Assembly: GCF_026914185.1 (NCBI RefSeq)
Contig: NC_070562.1
Location: 5,890,001 to 5,954,000, forward strand
DNA length: 64,000 nucleotides
Reading direction: 5' to 3'
Origin: Puccinia triticina
Taxonomy: Eukaryota; Basidiomycota; Pucciniomycetes; Pucciniales; Pucciniaceae
Positions within the stretch are counted from its first letter, which is position 1; every line of letters begins with the position of its first letter. A model generated the notes under the pieces. The model had not been told where the DNA came from, searched no databases, and saw only the letters and a list, made by a program, of their open reading frames with translations. Below are positions 24,786 through 36,480 of this stretch, piece by piece. A program made the position numbers and the translations under genes.

Positions 24786-24963
24786 ACTTCCTCCCCTTTT
24801 TTATCTTTGTGCACCAACGCAACCAAGATATTCCAGGCATCAACATCACTTCTGTCAGCTTAGTATTCAAGGTATCCTTGCATGATTCACTGCGTGCTGG
24901 TATCCCCTTGTCCCAGAAATTGTAGTTGCTAGGTACCCCTCTCACTTTCTCAAAGACAAAAAA

Positions 24964-24970
24964 TATATAA
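24964..24970 (+). promoter_or_regulatory. TATA box of the plus-strand companion gene
   Basis: TATATAA lies 52 bases upstream of ATG 25022 and is followed by a pyrimidine-rich tract (CCCTCCCCCCC), typical of a fungal core promoter with a short leader. Confidence 0.45.
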
Positions 24971-25021
24971 TCCCTCCCCCCCAACTTAACCTAAATCTGC
25001 CTCCTGTACCTCCATCAAAAT

Positions 25022-26158
25022 ATGGATCTCCAATCCACTGGAAAATTATGCTTTCAAAACAATGGCAAGTCCCCAATAGGCGGACGGAAACTTAACAGTT
25101 TATATTCAAGCATCCTTCCAAAGTCCACTTTACCTCTGTGTCGTAGTATATATTTGTTAACTCAGACACTGTTGGAGCTCAATCTCAAGGTCCCATCAGA
25201 CGCCTGGAAGCAGATTCCCTCCCCTGATAACCTCAATTCTGCTTCCTCATTACCCGACTCAATTCTACTACACCCCATCGATCCCATCGAAGCAACTACT
25301 TCTAACCCGGTTTCCAAGAAGATTCCTCCGATTTACAGGCAGATATTTCTCAAGGATCTAGACCAATCTGGGTTCCCAGGCTGGACGTTTGCCTGGGAAG
25401 AACCATGGGACGCAAGATGGAACCAGTTACTCTGCAAATTCATACTGAAGCATTGGCGCTATGCTCACAAGACTGGTGCCCTACAAGCATTTCACCTCAA
25501 TCCGAATGAAACTTCCGAAGAAATCATTCGCACTGGAATCCTACACCGGTGGTTTCTGGGACGACAGGAAGGACTCCGATTGGGGCGTTTTTTGCCCAAA
25601 CGCAGAGGTGAAAAGAAGCAATATGAAAAAAAGTCCAAACTCCGATTACAAGTGAGAAATCAGTCTAAATGACACTTGATACCAGCTTTTACTTATGTGA
25701 ACCACCTTATTCATCTGCAGCTTCAGAAACACAGACAGGAAATACTCTCAAAACTGCCACTATCTCTCACTGAAATGGAGCTTTTCAATAACATCAAATG
25801 CAGTTCTGAGACCAAGGCTGAATCAAAAAAGACGTTCAATAGAATTCCCCTACCCTGGTGTTCAGTGGAATTTTCTATGCTTGCCTCTCAGCTTGACAAT
25901 CTTCACATCCACAAAATGATCAATACGAGAGGAAAACACTTTGTCACATCATTCAATCTTGAAAATCGCCGAGCTGCATTAACATCTGCAACTTCCAAAG
26001 CACCCCTCAGCAATGTTCCCAGGAATTTACCAATCAACTGTTATTCTCCAGAATATTTGACCACCTTGTCCGAAATTCAAATCAAGCTCCTTGCTCCAAT
26101 GCCCGAAATAGATTTTTCAAAACTATTATTATTGACCAAAGTTCCCTGTGAGTCATAA
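25022..26158 (+). CDS. Transposon companion gene, copy 2 (intact, two exons)
   Basis: Exon one is 25022-25651 and exon two 25721-26158. The 69-nt intron starts GTGAGA and ends CTGCAG, giving 355 residues without a stop. The N-terminal 110 residues are variable. The core has GWTFAWEEPWDARWNQLLCKF, ILHRWFLGRQEGL, a basic segment (PKRRGEKKQYEKKSK) and a C-terminal NVPRNLPINCYS block. The minus-strand copy at 17.0-18.8 kb shares this architecture. The basic segment suggests nucleic-acid binding, but no catalytic motif is seen. It converges with the SNF2-like pseudogene and starts just after palindrome copy 3. It is one of few apparently intact genes in this block. Confidence 0.6.
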
Positions 26159-26289
26159 ATCTTCTTATCACCAAACTAATTTGACAAGTTGCTCATCAGC
26201 AATTGTGCACACTCATATTCCTCATTTCCGTGCAATGGTACACTCAGCCTGAGACCAAAAATAAATTTTTGCCCAGAAGATCCGTAATT

Positions 26290-28698
26290 AATAACACCCT
26301 TCACAAGATTTGGACAGCTCAAGAAATACGTACAATGCCAATTCTCCTTTCCTATTTTGAACCTGGTGTATATTCATCTCCAGAGTCCCTTCTACATAGT
26401 ATCTATAAACACAAACCCTATTTGTTTGTCCAAGGCGGTAAAGACAATCTATAGCTTGAGCTTCCATTGCTGGATTCCAACTTGGTTCCTGAGACACCAC
26501 AACCAGGGTCAGATCTTGTTATTCTTGGCAAAACACATTAACCTAGCTGCTTACCATCACATATACATTTTGTGCACATCTCAAATCTATTCCAACCCCC
26601 GCTGCTTGTATCGAAGCCAGTAGGATGTTACAGTTTTGATCTGAACGAAATCAAGATAGGTTTTCATCTCTTTTTGCTATACTCAAGCTCCCTAAAAGCC
26701 ATGTTGAAACCAACTTTTTTTCATTGAGTGCTTTTTCAATTCTTGTTGAATTGAGTCACATGCTATGTCAGTTTGTTTATCTCCAAATTCCATGAGACGA
26801 AGGAGATTACTTACATCTCAAGATAAGAAAAAAAGCTTGAAAAAACTACTGCCTTTGGTCTCTGAATCCCATTTCCACCCACTAAAAATTCTCGAAGGTT
26901 CTCTACCAGGTGTACCAATTTTGCCAAGTCTTGCCAGCACCAATTCCACCAAAAGGCAATGTTATCACGTGCAAAGACTGGGTGGTTGCAGAATTGTTGT
27001 ATCATAGTCAGCTGTCGGAAGAATTCTGATGAATCCCACGGCTTGCCAGGGGATTGAAGTCTTCCAAAGAGCTAAATGAACAATTGATGAAAGTCCCTCG
27101 AGATACCCTCCCATGGTGCGCCTAAGCTGACTACTATGACTTTTTCTATCTTTGGAGGAAGATTCAACAGCACATCCTTTGTCCTCCTCAAGCATACAGT
27201 TTCCATCAGCCGGTTCAACGTCTTGATTGCATCCTGCGCACCAACATTCATCCCTGGGATAAGGTGCTGTCTCCAGATCCATTCCTCATCCCAAGGTGAA
27301 ATTTTCAAGAGAGTGATCAAGCTTTGGACGTCGGTTAGTCAATTCTGGAATGGTGTTCCCGTGAGGCACAAGACCAGTTTTGATTTTAGTTTGAAAATGT
27401 TGATTGTCCTGTTGTCTGTGGGATTCCGAATCATACTGAGCAGTTTATATAGTCAGCCAATGTTTTTTCATTTACTCATGAAATTTATACACTTATGGAA
27501 ACCTACTGAGCCTCATGCAAGACAATTCTGAACCAAAATAACTCCAGAGATTCAATAGTGATTTGATTTGTGTGTAGCAGGTTTCCAGAGGTTCCCACCA
27601 TCTCGTATGTTGTCAACACCACCAGTGAAGACAATAGATCTTCCTGGGTAATGTTTCCACGGTCCCTTCCATGGAAGATCATGTAAGGTATGGCTCTCTC
27701 CTTAAAGTGGATCCTAATCTCGTTTTCCCAGTTAGACAAGGTTGCCAAGGGGCAAATGATGAGAGTCGCTGCAGAGTGAATGTGCTGATCATTTGAAAGG
27801 CTTGTCTGGAAAGTTTTGGCCAAATCTCTAGTCGCTAGAACAAGTGCCAGGGTGGTCAGAGTTTTTCCCAAGCCCATATCATCAGCAAGTATTGATCCTT
27901 GGCGAGAAGATTCATTGGTCTTGAGAACTTGTAAGTTGGTAGGGTCACAACTATTCCGTATTCAATTGTTAACAGAGTGATTCCACAAGTCGTTGATGTT
28001 ACTATCTTTGGCCAATTTGTTCATCTTCAGAAACTGAAGAGCTGTGATTTGGTGTTCTTTCAGCTTGGTTACACAGTTTCTGAGAACTATCTGAAACGAT
28101 TCCAGGTCTGGTAGTGCACCATTCTGGTATTTTACCAGAGCTGTTTGCCGCATATTGAAAAAGAGATTTGGATTGTAGTCCCAGATGGGGGAGAGACTGA
28201 TTCGTGCGTTCATGAATGCGGCTAGAACAGTTGATTTTTTTTGAGCAGGACTGAAGATGCAGCCCCTCAGTTGGGGATCCTTACAGATTTTAGTTACAAC
28301 AAAAGCTCGAATTTTTATGAGAGATGGGTCAGATGCGCTCATTCCTTGTTCAGTTATCAGTGTTGAGCAGCTGCCCACAGGACCAAGTAATGGACCAATA
28401 AAGTCGCTTTTGAGTTGACTAAGATCTCCAAAAAAAAGCTTTGGGGTACACCACACATGGACTCGGCTTGTTCCTTGGTGTAGAAACGCTTGTTGTGGGT
28501 GATCAGGAAATGAAGTGGGAATAGGCAGACACATAGGTATGATAAATTGACCAAGGCATAGTATTTCCGACATGAAGAGCTAGGGTTGGTCAGAAGGAGG
28601 TGGAGTGTCTTGCGTTGTGAAGTTGGAATTGAAACAGGAATCAGATTCTTGTATTGGGCACTTGTTCCAAAATTCTTAAATGCCCTGTGAAATACCAT
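26290..28698 (-). pseudogene. SNF2/RAD5-RAD16-like ATPase pseudogene
   Basis: The order matches a RAD5/RAD16-type Swi2/Snf2 ATPase: an N-terminal region with KEHQITALQFL, Walker A DDMGLGKT (about 27880-27860), a Walker B region, CLTGTPFQN (motif III, about 27350), VCLRRTKDV, a CNHPV block, an ILLASIQAAGVGIDLRC block (motif V) and EPSWNPAMEAQAIDCLYRLGQT (motif VI). An intron at 27436-27506 (GTAGGT...CTCAG) joins the Walker B motif as HEAH rather than DEAH. In-frame TGA stops are at 27962-27964 and 27339-27341, with another near 26670. Such enzymes remodel chromatin or nucleoprotein, but this copy cannot be functional as read. It converges with the companion gene. Confidence 0.7.
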
Positions 28699-28699
28699 A

Positions 28700-29300
28700 T
28701 GGCTATTGACAGGCTTTCGTGGTTATCCTTTTGAGTTCAGTTTGGTTTTAGGGCACCAGATGATACAGTACATAATGCAATACCCAAACTTTACTGAAAC
28801 AAAGATAGACTGTGACCCCTATCTTTGGGCCGCTCAAACAGAGAAGCCCAAAAGCTTATTACAGAGTGGATTTTGTTGATCGGTAAAAAACATACTGAGA
28901 TCAGCAGTTGGCTGCCAATCATCTTCCCCTTGAGGATATGTTTTACATATCTTATCAATCAAGGTTAGCACAACTGATCCATATACTACCTTTGCAAGTG
29001 GTTTTTACATTGGCTTGGGCTTCCAAAGTCATTGATGAGGGTTGGCTTTCAGCTTCAGCTCCTGTCTCTTAAATTTATCTTCTCCAACTATTATAAAGCA
29101 GAAACTCATAGGTGTCAACAGAGATAAGGTTTTATAGAGGGGTAAAAACACCCAAAGTTCATTGGCCAAACCATGATGATCTTGGTTAGAAAACACGGGA
29201 GAAAGTACATACCCCATTGGATCAAGTTGCCCTGAGGTTCTATAACGGTATGGTATACAATATATGATTACATTACACAAAACATCTGGCATGATTCCAG
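28700..29300. other. Intergenic stretch without a supported gene
   Basis: AT-rich sequence upstream of the SNF2-like pseudogene. Only short frames without family features are seen. Confidence 0.35.
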
Positions 29301-29306
29301 GTAACA

Positions 29307-29332
29307 CTAGAGTACAAGGCGGCTACGCCGCC
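29307..29332 (-). mobile_element. Helitron-like 3' terminus
   Basis: On the minus strand a perfect 6-bp hairpin (GGCGGC/GCCGCC at 29318-29323 and 29327-29332) is followed by TTGTACT and CTAG, then a T. It resembles the ends at 171 and 47505. The element body would lie at higher coordinates and could include the GC-rich fragment at 30.6-31.0 kb. Confidence 0.5.
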
Positions 29333-29339
29333 GCAACCC

Positions 29340-30590
29340 CAGGGCGTCAACTCCACAGCCCACCGCCGGCCCAAGGCCCAAGCCCAGCGGCCAAAGGCAC
29401 AAGGGCCAAGGTTGCCACCCGCGCAACAGACACCCCTGCAGGCTTTACGCTCATTTTAATCAGCCATCTGGCAATGCCCCGCAAATATGCCCAAAATGAC
29501 CGCAGGTACCCGCACCCGCCACGAGTACCCGGGTCCACTCAGCAATCTCTAATTGACAGTAAGTACCCTCTTTCACTGACCTTGTTTATATCAGAGGAAA
29601 CCCTGTTGCTCTTGACTTCTCTTCCCTTCTTCCAACCCTCAAAGACCAATCAGGTTATCTCTTGTTAAGACCTTAAAAACCAGAGCAGAGTAGAAACCCT
29701 ACTTCTGATTCCCACCACCGTTTCCTTGGTGTGAGTGGAGACTGTTGCACTCTTTCAGCACAGTTGGCAGCCTACATTTCCAGTTAGAGCTTGGCCCATA
29801 TTAAATCTTAATAAAAGATCATCTCTCTCTACTGCTTGTATTTCTTTATCCCAAAAAATTCAATCAGTGCCCACCCAACTTACTTTTGTCATGTTGTCAC
29901 TTTAGAGACACAGGCTCACAGATATCAAGGTAAATACAAGCATGAGTGTTTTATAATTAGGGGGTTTCACAATTGAAATTTGTAGGACACATTTTAAGGT
30001 ATTCATGAACATTTTTTTCAAAAGTTGATTAATTGCATTGATTGATCAGTATCACCTGCTGCTTTCCATCTTACCAAAATTCTTGAATTCTGGTCATATA
30101 GGTCTTAAATCTAGCTCCAAAGTTTTGTAAAATTTGACTGTGAATAACCTTCTTGTTTCACTGCCTGCATGTAAAGTACTGCTCAAAAGATACAAATTTT
30201 CAGATGTGCTACAGCCACATTGGTCTTTTTGTCATTCATCAAGTGTTGCAGAAACCTATCCTCACTTTTTCAGTGGAACCAGTTGTAATTCACATTGACA
30301 GAAAATTCAGCAGCTTATAAAAATGAGCCTCCATTCCAGTCAAAATTCTGTCCAGTTTCAGGATTGTTTTTTTCCCTTTTGTCTGATGATTCATGATTGT
30401 TGGGCTGCAAATATATTGAGTCCAGGACTCAATTCACTTGACCTTTTACAATATTCAAAGTTTGTTTGACCTTAAAAGCTTCACGAACAGCATAATTTCA
30501 TGTTGGGGTAGGTCTGAGCTCAAGACTCAAGTTCAGCACCAAGTTTTACTCCCAATAAAACAAGATATATCAGTTGGGGTTGTTGCATGA
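29340..30590. other. Non-coding stretch
   Basis: The first 200 bases are GC-rich with CCCGCACCCGCC-type repeats resembling parts of the hAT-like element at 59.0-60.0 kb. The remainder is AT-rich and holds no supported gene. Confidence 0.35.
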
Positions 30591-30599
30591 GCCCAATAA

Positions 30600-31030
30600 C
30601 TTGGACACCACCGGCTGGGGCCATCAAATGGTCATGAGGCCTGGCACCACTGGCTTTGGAGGTGTCACCCTGGGATTGGCCCGCAGCTTCGGGAACTGGA
30701 AGATAAAGTAGCGCACCCCGTTGAGGCTGATGATGGGGGGGAAGTGTCTGAAGGCGCCGGCATGGGTGGTGCGAGCCTCGCCGCTGGCGCGCGGGCCGGA
30801 GACGCCAGCGGCGACGGGAATCAAAGGGCCGCGTGTGCGGGGCGAGTAGCACGGCTTGGACCCGCCGGGCTCATCTGATAAGGGCTTGCTGGATGGTGGT
30901 GTGTCCGGAGAGACCAGGCCAGCGGGGAAGGTGCGCGGACTGTTGGGGAGGTCCGGGTGGCTTGACTGGCCGCCACCGCCGCCTCCGTCGAAGCCGGGGG
31001 ATTAACGCTCGTGGGGGACAAGTATGTAGA
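30600..31030 (-). pseudogene. GC-rich gene fragment, unknown product
   Basis: A strongly GC-rich patch in an AT-rich region. Two minus-strand frames are complementary in position. One at 31021-30821 is Ser/Pro/Ala-rich (SPTSVNPPASTEAAVAAS). The other at 30824-30624 contains a better protein-like part (PPIISLNGVRYFIFQFPKLR). A frameshift between them would make one coding fragment. No family is recognised. It may be a fragment captured by the Helitron-like element ending at 29307. Confidence 0.3.
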
Positions 31031-31257
31031 GTGAGCTAGGCGAGTAGACGGGCTCCTAATTCGGGTTTAAATGGCGCAGCGTCGCAAGGGTGCGAATGTT
31101 GGAGGCGCCACCAACCCGCAAGCAGTTTCTTGTTTTGATTGCTCCGAAAGGGTGCGGACTGTTGCGGACAATGTATCAGGGCTGCTGTTTCAGGTCGTCC
31201 GCAAAAATGAGGGGTTTGACTTGATGGGGTGAACATAAAAAGGCGTCCTGGCCGTGT

Positions 31258-31600
31258 CCTATCCTCCACGGATCCAGTTCCCCTCTCGCACTTGCGGAGG
31301 TAGAACACAATCCGTCGGTCGATAACCCTCTCCACCCTTGCCTTTGTAGGGGCCCGAGGGGGTTAATCTTATTTCTCTCTCCCCTGTCGCACTTGCGCAG
31401 GCTGATAGAAACCCCTCTGCCTTTGCACTTGCAATTACCCCAGGAAAAATGTATTATTCTGCCCCCCTGCTGCACTTGCACAGGCTGGTCAAAAAAAAAA
31501 AAAGAACACACAAAAAAAACCTCCCCTGTTGCGCTTGTGCAGGCTGAGCAATTCATTTGAAACCAACCATTTGCCCGCCTCTCTCCCCTTGCATTTGCAA
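31258..31600. repeat. Degenerate repeats with CACTTGCGCAGG motif
   Basis: A pyrimidine-rich unit of roughly 60 bases recurs with CGCACTTGCGCAGGCTG, TGCACTTGCACAGGCTG and TGCGCTTGTGCAGGCTG variants at about 31388, 31471 and 31530, plus weaker copies. Most copies contain an imperfect palindrome. No gene is supported. Confidence 0.45.
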
Positions 31601-31913
31601 CAGGCAGAGGAGGGAGAATCCGGTCCCTTTTCATTCATGTTTCATGAATTGGGGGATCAGTCCGAGGCATTAATGTTCGGGGACTTTAAATTTAATTTTC
31701 ACAGCAGCAAAGTCAAACATACTTCTGCCTGAAAAGATGGGAAATGTGGGAAACATTGCCAAGTTGGCCACTGCCACACTGGCAGCCCCCTTTTGGGGCC
31801 TTTTTGGAAAGGGGGAGGGTGAACCCATGAACCAAATTTCCACAAAAGTGTGGATTTAATATACTTAGATCAGTATAGATTGTGCATTACATGACCTGGT
31901 CTTTGAACCAAGA

Positions 31914-33504
31914 TCAGACCAACTTCGAACCAACTTTGAACCAGTACCTTACAAGGATCGGACCAAACCTTGGCATGGATTGTGCGAAGGCACTTGTAAA
32001 CAGGTGCTGAGCAAACGTCCGTGGTGAATTGGATTCAGAGGTAAATATGTTTGATAATTTTGTGAGAAACTCTTCTTCACTTGGACTTATCTGTAAATTA
32101 TCTTGCTTTCTTGCATAAATCTTCCTGTTGAAGGGATTTTCTCCTGTAAAGTTTTCTTTCACAAATTTTGGATGAAATGTGCCTGATTCTAAGTATTTCT
32201 CTGGTGACTCAGACATTAAACCTGTTTCAGAAACAAATCTTGATAATTCCTCATTTCCTAAAACAAGCATGAATCAAACCATCATGAACATCTCTTATTG
32301 GATACTCAGATGTGTATTGATTTACCCAAATTTTGAAATAAAGATTCTTGATTTTTTTCTACCAACTGCTTTGTTCTATCTAGAAATTTTGGAATCAAAT
32401 GGATTGCTTCATCTGGATCTTTTTGATATGATATGCCTGCTTGAAAATATTCATTTTGTGGATTATTGGTGCATGAATCTGGTTCAGAAAGTACTCCTGA
32501 TGCAAAAAATCATGAAAATTCAGAATCCAGAGTGAGAATACCTGTTGAGAATTATAAGCAAATCTTTCTAATTCCTGCTTACTTCTTAATTGAATATTTT
32601 GAATATGATCTTGTCTTGCGAGTTTTTCTATCCCAGCTTTTGAATTCATTGGATAATTATGACCCCAAAGTAGTTTCTTGTTTGAATACACAGGAGGGAA
32701 CACAGGATCAAACTCCTTTGAGGCTGAAAAATTATATAGATAATTTCAGTGTCCAGCTAAGAATTCAGGTTCACTTGGTTTTCAGCTTCACTGAAAGAAA
32801 AAGATGGTCTGAACTCTTGTGAAAGATTCAGTACTACTTCCAAATCTATCTAAGTATGCCAAGGTTGGGGGTAGTGGTGCAAGTTCTAAGAAACAAAATC
32901 AAGAAAGAAAATATTGTCTTCTGGAGGTGAGTTATAGGCCAAGTGCTTGTCTCCTTGGGAGGAAAGAAAGAAATAAAGAAAGAGTCCTACCAGGAGTACC
33001 AACTGGCTGTAATCTTTCCAATGAAACGTTGTAATTATTTTGATTTTCCAAATTTTCCCATGGTAAAAAAATTGATCTCAACAGCCTTTGATCAGGAGAA
33101 GTTTCCATGGGAATACCATGTAATATATTTTCATTTGTTTTTAAGCTTCCATTTTCCATTCCTTGTGGTTTGTATGTGGTTGCCAGAGAATTTCTGTTGC
33201 TTGTATTTGGGGGTTCAAAATATTTACCATAGAGTGAATTTTTATGAGAATTATCTATTGCTGTGCTGCTGTGACCTTCCCATGAAGGGAAATCATTAGA
33301 GCCAAAGAGTTCTTCATCAGTTTTAGCTTGAAACTCATCAAAAAATTTATGATGATTGTCTTGTTTTGGTCTTGTGATCTCAATTCCTACAATGCCATTT
33401 TTCACTGGAATGCTCTTGCAGCTTGAGAAGCATAGAGCTAATTGAAGGGTAATTTGAAGCATAGCAGTTGGAAATATATTCATTATATTTTTTGAAAAAT
33501 ACAT
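31914..33504 (-). CDS. Multi-exon secreted-protein candidate
   Basis: The start is ATG 33504 or 33483 (MNIFPTAMLQITLQLALCF), a signal peptide with a hydrophobic core followed by SSCKS. The first exon runs to about 32990 and is hydrophilic (NDFPSWEGHSSTAIDN). Further coding-like blocks follow on the minus strand: about 32732-32560 after a TTTTTCAG acceptor (VFPPVYSNKKLLWGH) and about 32270-32000 (ESPEKYLESGTFHPKFVKEN). Introns between them are plausible but the exact joins are uncertain. No enzymatic motif is seen. The architecture suits a rust secreted protein expressed during infection, which is inference. The 3' end shares a motif with 4421-4467. Confidence 0.45.
31983..32030 (-). repeat. 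Dispersed motif shared with 4421-4467
   Basis: On the minus strand this reads GACGTTTGCTCAGCACCTG followed by CAAGTGCCTTC, matching the plus strand at 4421-4467. It lies at the 3' end of the secreted-protein candidate. Confidence 0.45.
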
Positions 33505-33711
33505 ACAAGAGATCAAACACTGTATGCTTCTACTTGGACTGTTGTTTGTTTGGGAACTTTGAGGAATGTTATAGCTGAAAATGTCAAAGTTTGAGGGATG
33601 AGGGAAAGTGAAATCTACCAAATTTCTGTAATAATGATTTATTTTGGCATTCCTCACAGGGTCAGAAATTGTCAACCCTCTGTTAGTTTGGAAAGCACAC
33701 AAGGTTGCCAT

Positions 33712-34404
33712 GGACCGCCCCTTACGCGGCTAGAACAACTTCCACCGCCGTAATGAGGCGCGGCAATGGACTCGGCAAAGCACTGAGCTAGTGGTGCTGC
33801 CAAGTCACGGTGTTGAGTAGCACAATGTGCAGTGTAAATTACTATGCCCGCTTAACAGCAGACTGGAAGTTAGGAGAAGAAAGGATTCCGCACGCGGAGA
33901 TCCTTTCTCCCTTTATATAGTGGGGGAGGCTCTCGTTGAGAGAACTTCCCCCAGAGCTTTTGGTACCAAGCCCGCTTACATTGTTGAGATATCAACGATT
34001 GGGGCCTTTACCTCTTGAACTCCAACCTTTTTGCTTCTTTATCTTCCTCCGTCCAGAACCTCCAACCTTCCTACCCTCTCCGCCAACCTCAACACTCCCC
34101 TCTCCTTGGCCCTTGACCTTACCTCCCGGACACTAGTAAGTCTCCGACTTGGTAAGCTCGAGAGGCTCACCTTGTTTCCCCTTTTTCCTTTATCCGGCGC
34201 ACTGATCTTCTAGATCCCAGCAAGACCTTTGCTCCGCTAGGCCCCTCTTACCCAAGAGGCGTGGCTCCTCCTCCCGCGTTGACGGTTGAGTAGAGATAGA
34301 TGTTTGTCTACAGTTTGTTATTCCGCGCCCCGCCAGCGCTAGTCTAGACAATACTTAGTATCCGTTCATTCAGGGTGCGGCCACTTCAGAGACCCACCCT
34401 GACA
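33712..34404 (+). mobile_element. LTR-like segment
   Basis: A GC-rich block starts near TGGACCGCC and ends CACCCTGACA. It has a TATATAG box (33912-33918), a long CT-rich leader-like tract (34020-34130), and no coding frame. This layout fits a solo LTR in plus orientation. No target-site duplication was found at these ends, so the limits are uncertain. Its start abuts the secreted-protein locus. Confidence 0.3.
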
Positions 34405-34736
34405 GAAATGTTGGCCGTTTTTGGGTGAACTATCCTTGCATAAACATATGAGGATTGGTCCATACAGCTTGCAAACTGTGATAAATTTGAAACCCCTAAG
34501 AGGCAGGAAAGTGTGAAAGGGTACACCAAGTGCATATACACAGATTGAAAAGGGTATGATAATAATAACTGACGGAGTTTCAGAGATCTGGATCAAACTA
34601 TTGGGATGTGTTTTTTTGTTTAGTAAACAGTAAAGGGACAAATATGAAACACATACAACATTTGTGGAGTGTTTGGAAGGAAGTAAAACCTTACATATTA
34701 TGACAAAACATCTTGTTACCCAGTTCAAAAAATCCA

Positions 34737-34764
34737 CTACAGGGTAAGGCAGCTGTGCCGCAGC
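34737..34764 (-). mobile_element. Degenerate Helitron-like 3' terminus
   Basis: On the minus strand a GCTG/CAGC hairpin with GCCTTACC resembles the other Helitron-like ends, but the terminal tetranucleotide reads GTAG instead of CTAG. This copy is weaker support than the ends at 171, 29307 and 47505. Confidence 0.3.
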
Positions 34765-34877
34765 ACAACCCCGCCACCTCCTAGAGAAGCCCCAACCCCC
34801 CACTCTCTGGGCCTATCAGTCAACTTTGACATCCTGCATGTAGCAAGCCTATAAGATGCCTGTATGGGGTAAGGCAA

Positions 34878-35055
34878 ATGGGAGCTGGTTGATACAGTTC
34901 CGTCGCAGATCAGCTATCAACACTGACGGATCCTGGTCTCCAATATTGGTATAGATGGCATGGGGAACGGGGAGAAACAACATACCTGGTCGATACAGTC
35001 CCGTTGCAGATCAGCTATTGGCACTGACGGATCCCGGTCTCCAATCTCGGTGAGG
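34878..35055. repeat. Direct duplication of about 70 bp
   Basis: A block containing GCAGATCAGCTAT and CACTGACGGATCC occurs at about 34878-34950 and again at about 34987-35055 with few differences. The second copy runs on into CCAATCTCGGTGAGGAAA, which is also found at 38701-38718. Confidence 0.6.
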
Positions 35056-35159
35056 AAAAGATTGGAACCAGGGTGCGGGATCAACCAGACTAAGTACATG
35101 AGGCTAGACCTAACCAGGGGAAGATTCCCCGGTCTCACTAAATAGGTTTTAGTTCTAAG

Positions 35160-36480
35160 TACATGAATATGGGTTTGTAATCTTGCTTGTACCGTACTAC
35201 ACTAACAAGCCTAGGACCACTGATACCCTCGTGTTGATGCTGATGGGGTGGGTGGGTGGTTTCAAAAAAAGGGAAACAGATGTTGACGAGAGTGACGAGA
35301 CTGGCTGAGTTGTGGACAGCAGACAGATGACGGAAATGCCAGGGGAAATTGCAGTGGCTCCAAGCCCACTGCTCTTCTATGTTTCCTAGGCCTACCCATC
35401 CGGGGCCGGATCTAGGTCAGACGCGGAGTTGTCGCGCCTCATGTCTGTCACCCCCCCGCCATAGTCGGAACTAGTGCTGAGGTGCCAGGAGAAGGACTGG
35501 GAACTGGAGTTCCTGTGCCAACCCGGTTACCATTTTTCCGGCTACTAAACAGCAACAGCGTAGGGATGAGCCTTGGGAGTCTCGACTTGTGTTTGGCGCT
35601 ATGTAGAAGGCTCAGAGTCAGGGGCCAAGGAGCCGCGACTTGACACAAGATCTGTCACTCCACCTAGCATCCATGGACCACATGCAGCAAGAGGGACTTC
35701 CCGGTGCGAGGGCAAGGGTCCGGTTGGAAGCGTCGCAGGAATCCTGAAACGTTGGGAGGGCGCAAACTTGCAGAAGTCACTCTTCTGCGGGGGGGCGGGC
35801 AGCCCTGGTCGCAGAGCAACCCCTCCGAAGGAGGGAGTTGAGTCTAAAACTGACTTACAACCGCGTGACGGTTGGCCAGTTTTGGTGTAGCCAACTTTTG
35901 GACGGCTGCACCTCCTGTACATCCATCTCCCCGGAGGTAAAAAGTTGGGTCGGAGATAGATGAGGATGGTGCAGACCTCCTCATCCACTTTTCAAAAGAA
36001 AATATTTAAAATTGGAGCAGCAGGAATTTTTTCAAGATTTTTCAAAATCTGAAAATCTGACTCTTCAGGATTGAACTGAAGTTGATTCTTGGCTTCTCAA
36101 CCAGAATCCCTCCTTCACAAAATTCCTCAAAACAATTCTGTTTACTATCCTGGCATGGCCATCTTTTCCTCTATTGATTACATAAGGAATGGTTTGGTTT
36201 GAAGAAAAAAACAAAAACAAAGTCATGTTGAACTAAAATTGGCTTGTAAAAAATCCTACACATACAATTTTTGAAAAATTCAAAATCCTTCTTGATGGGG
36301 ATGAAGACCCCCATCTTGGGCACACCCTGCCCAACATTATTATTGACTGGGTATTTGGGTGAATTTTATAGGATTTTTACAAAAAAAAGGACCTCAGAAG
36401 CCCAACCGTGACACGCGAGCATGCACGTTTTAGACACAAGCCTCTCCCGCACTTCGTGCGGTCGACGGACAGGCTGTACA
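35160..36480. other. Non-coding stretch
   Basis: No supported gene. A GC-rich part at 35400-35900 gives overlapping frames on both strands without family features. A perfect short hairpin (CCGCACTTCGTGCGG, about 36449) lies near the end. Confidence 0.35.

Noticed and set aside
30520..30852. Arg/Pro-rich frame as a gene
   Set aside because: A shadow of the more protein-like frame at 30624-30824 in the same GC-rich fragment.
35573..35988. Overlapping frames on both strands in a GC-rich patch
   Set aside because: No start context, no splice support and no family features; GC richness alone keeps stops rare.
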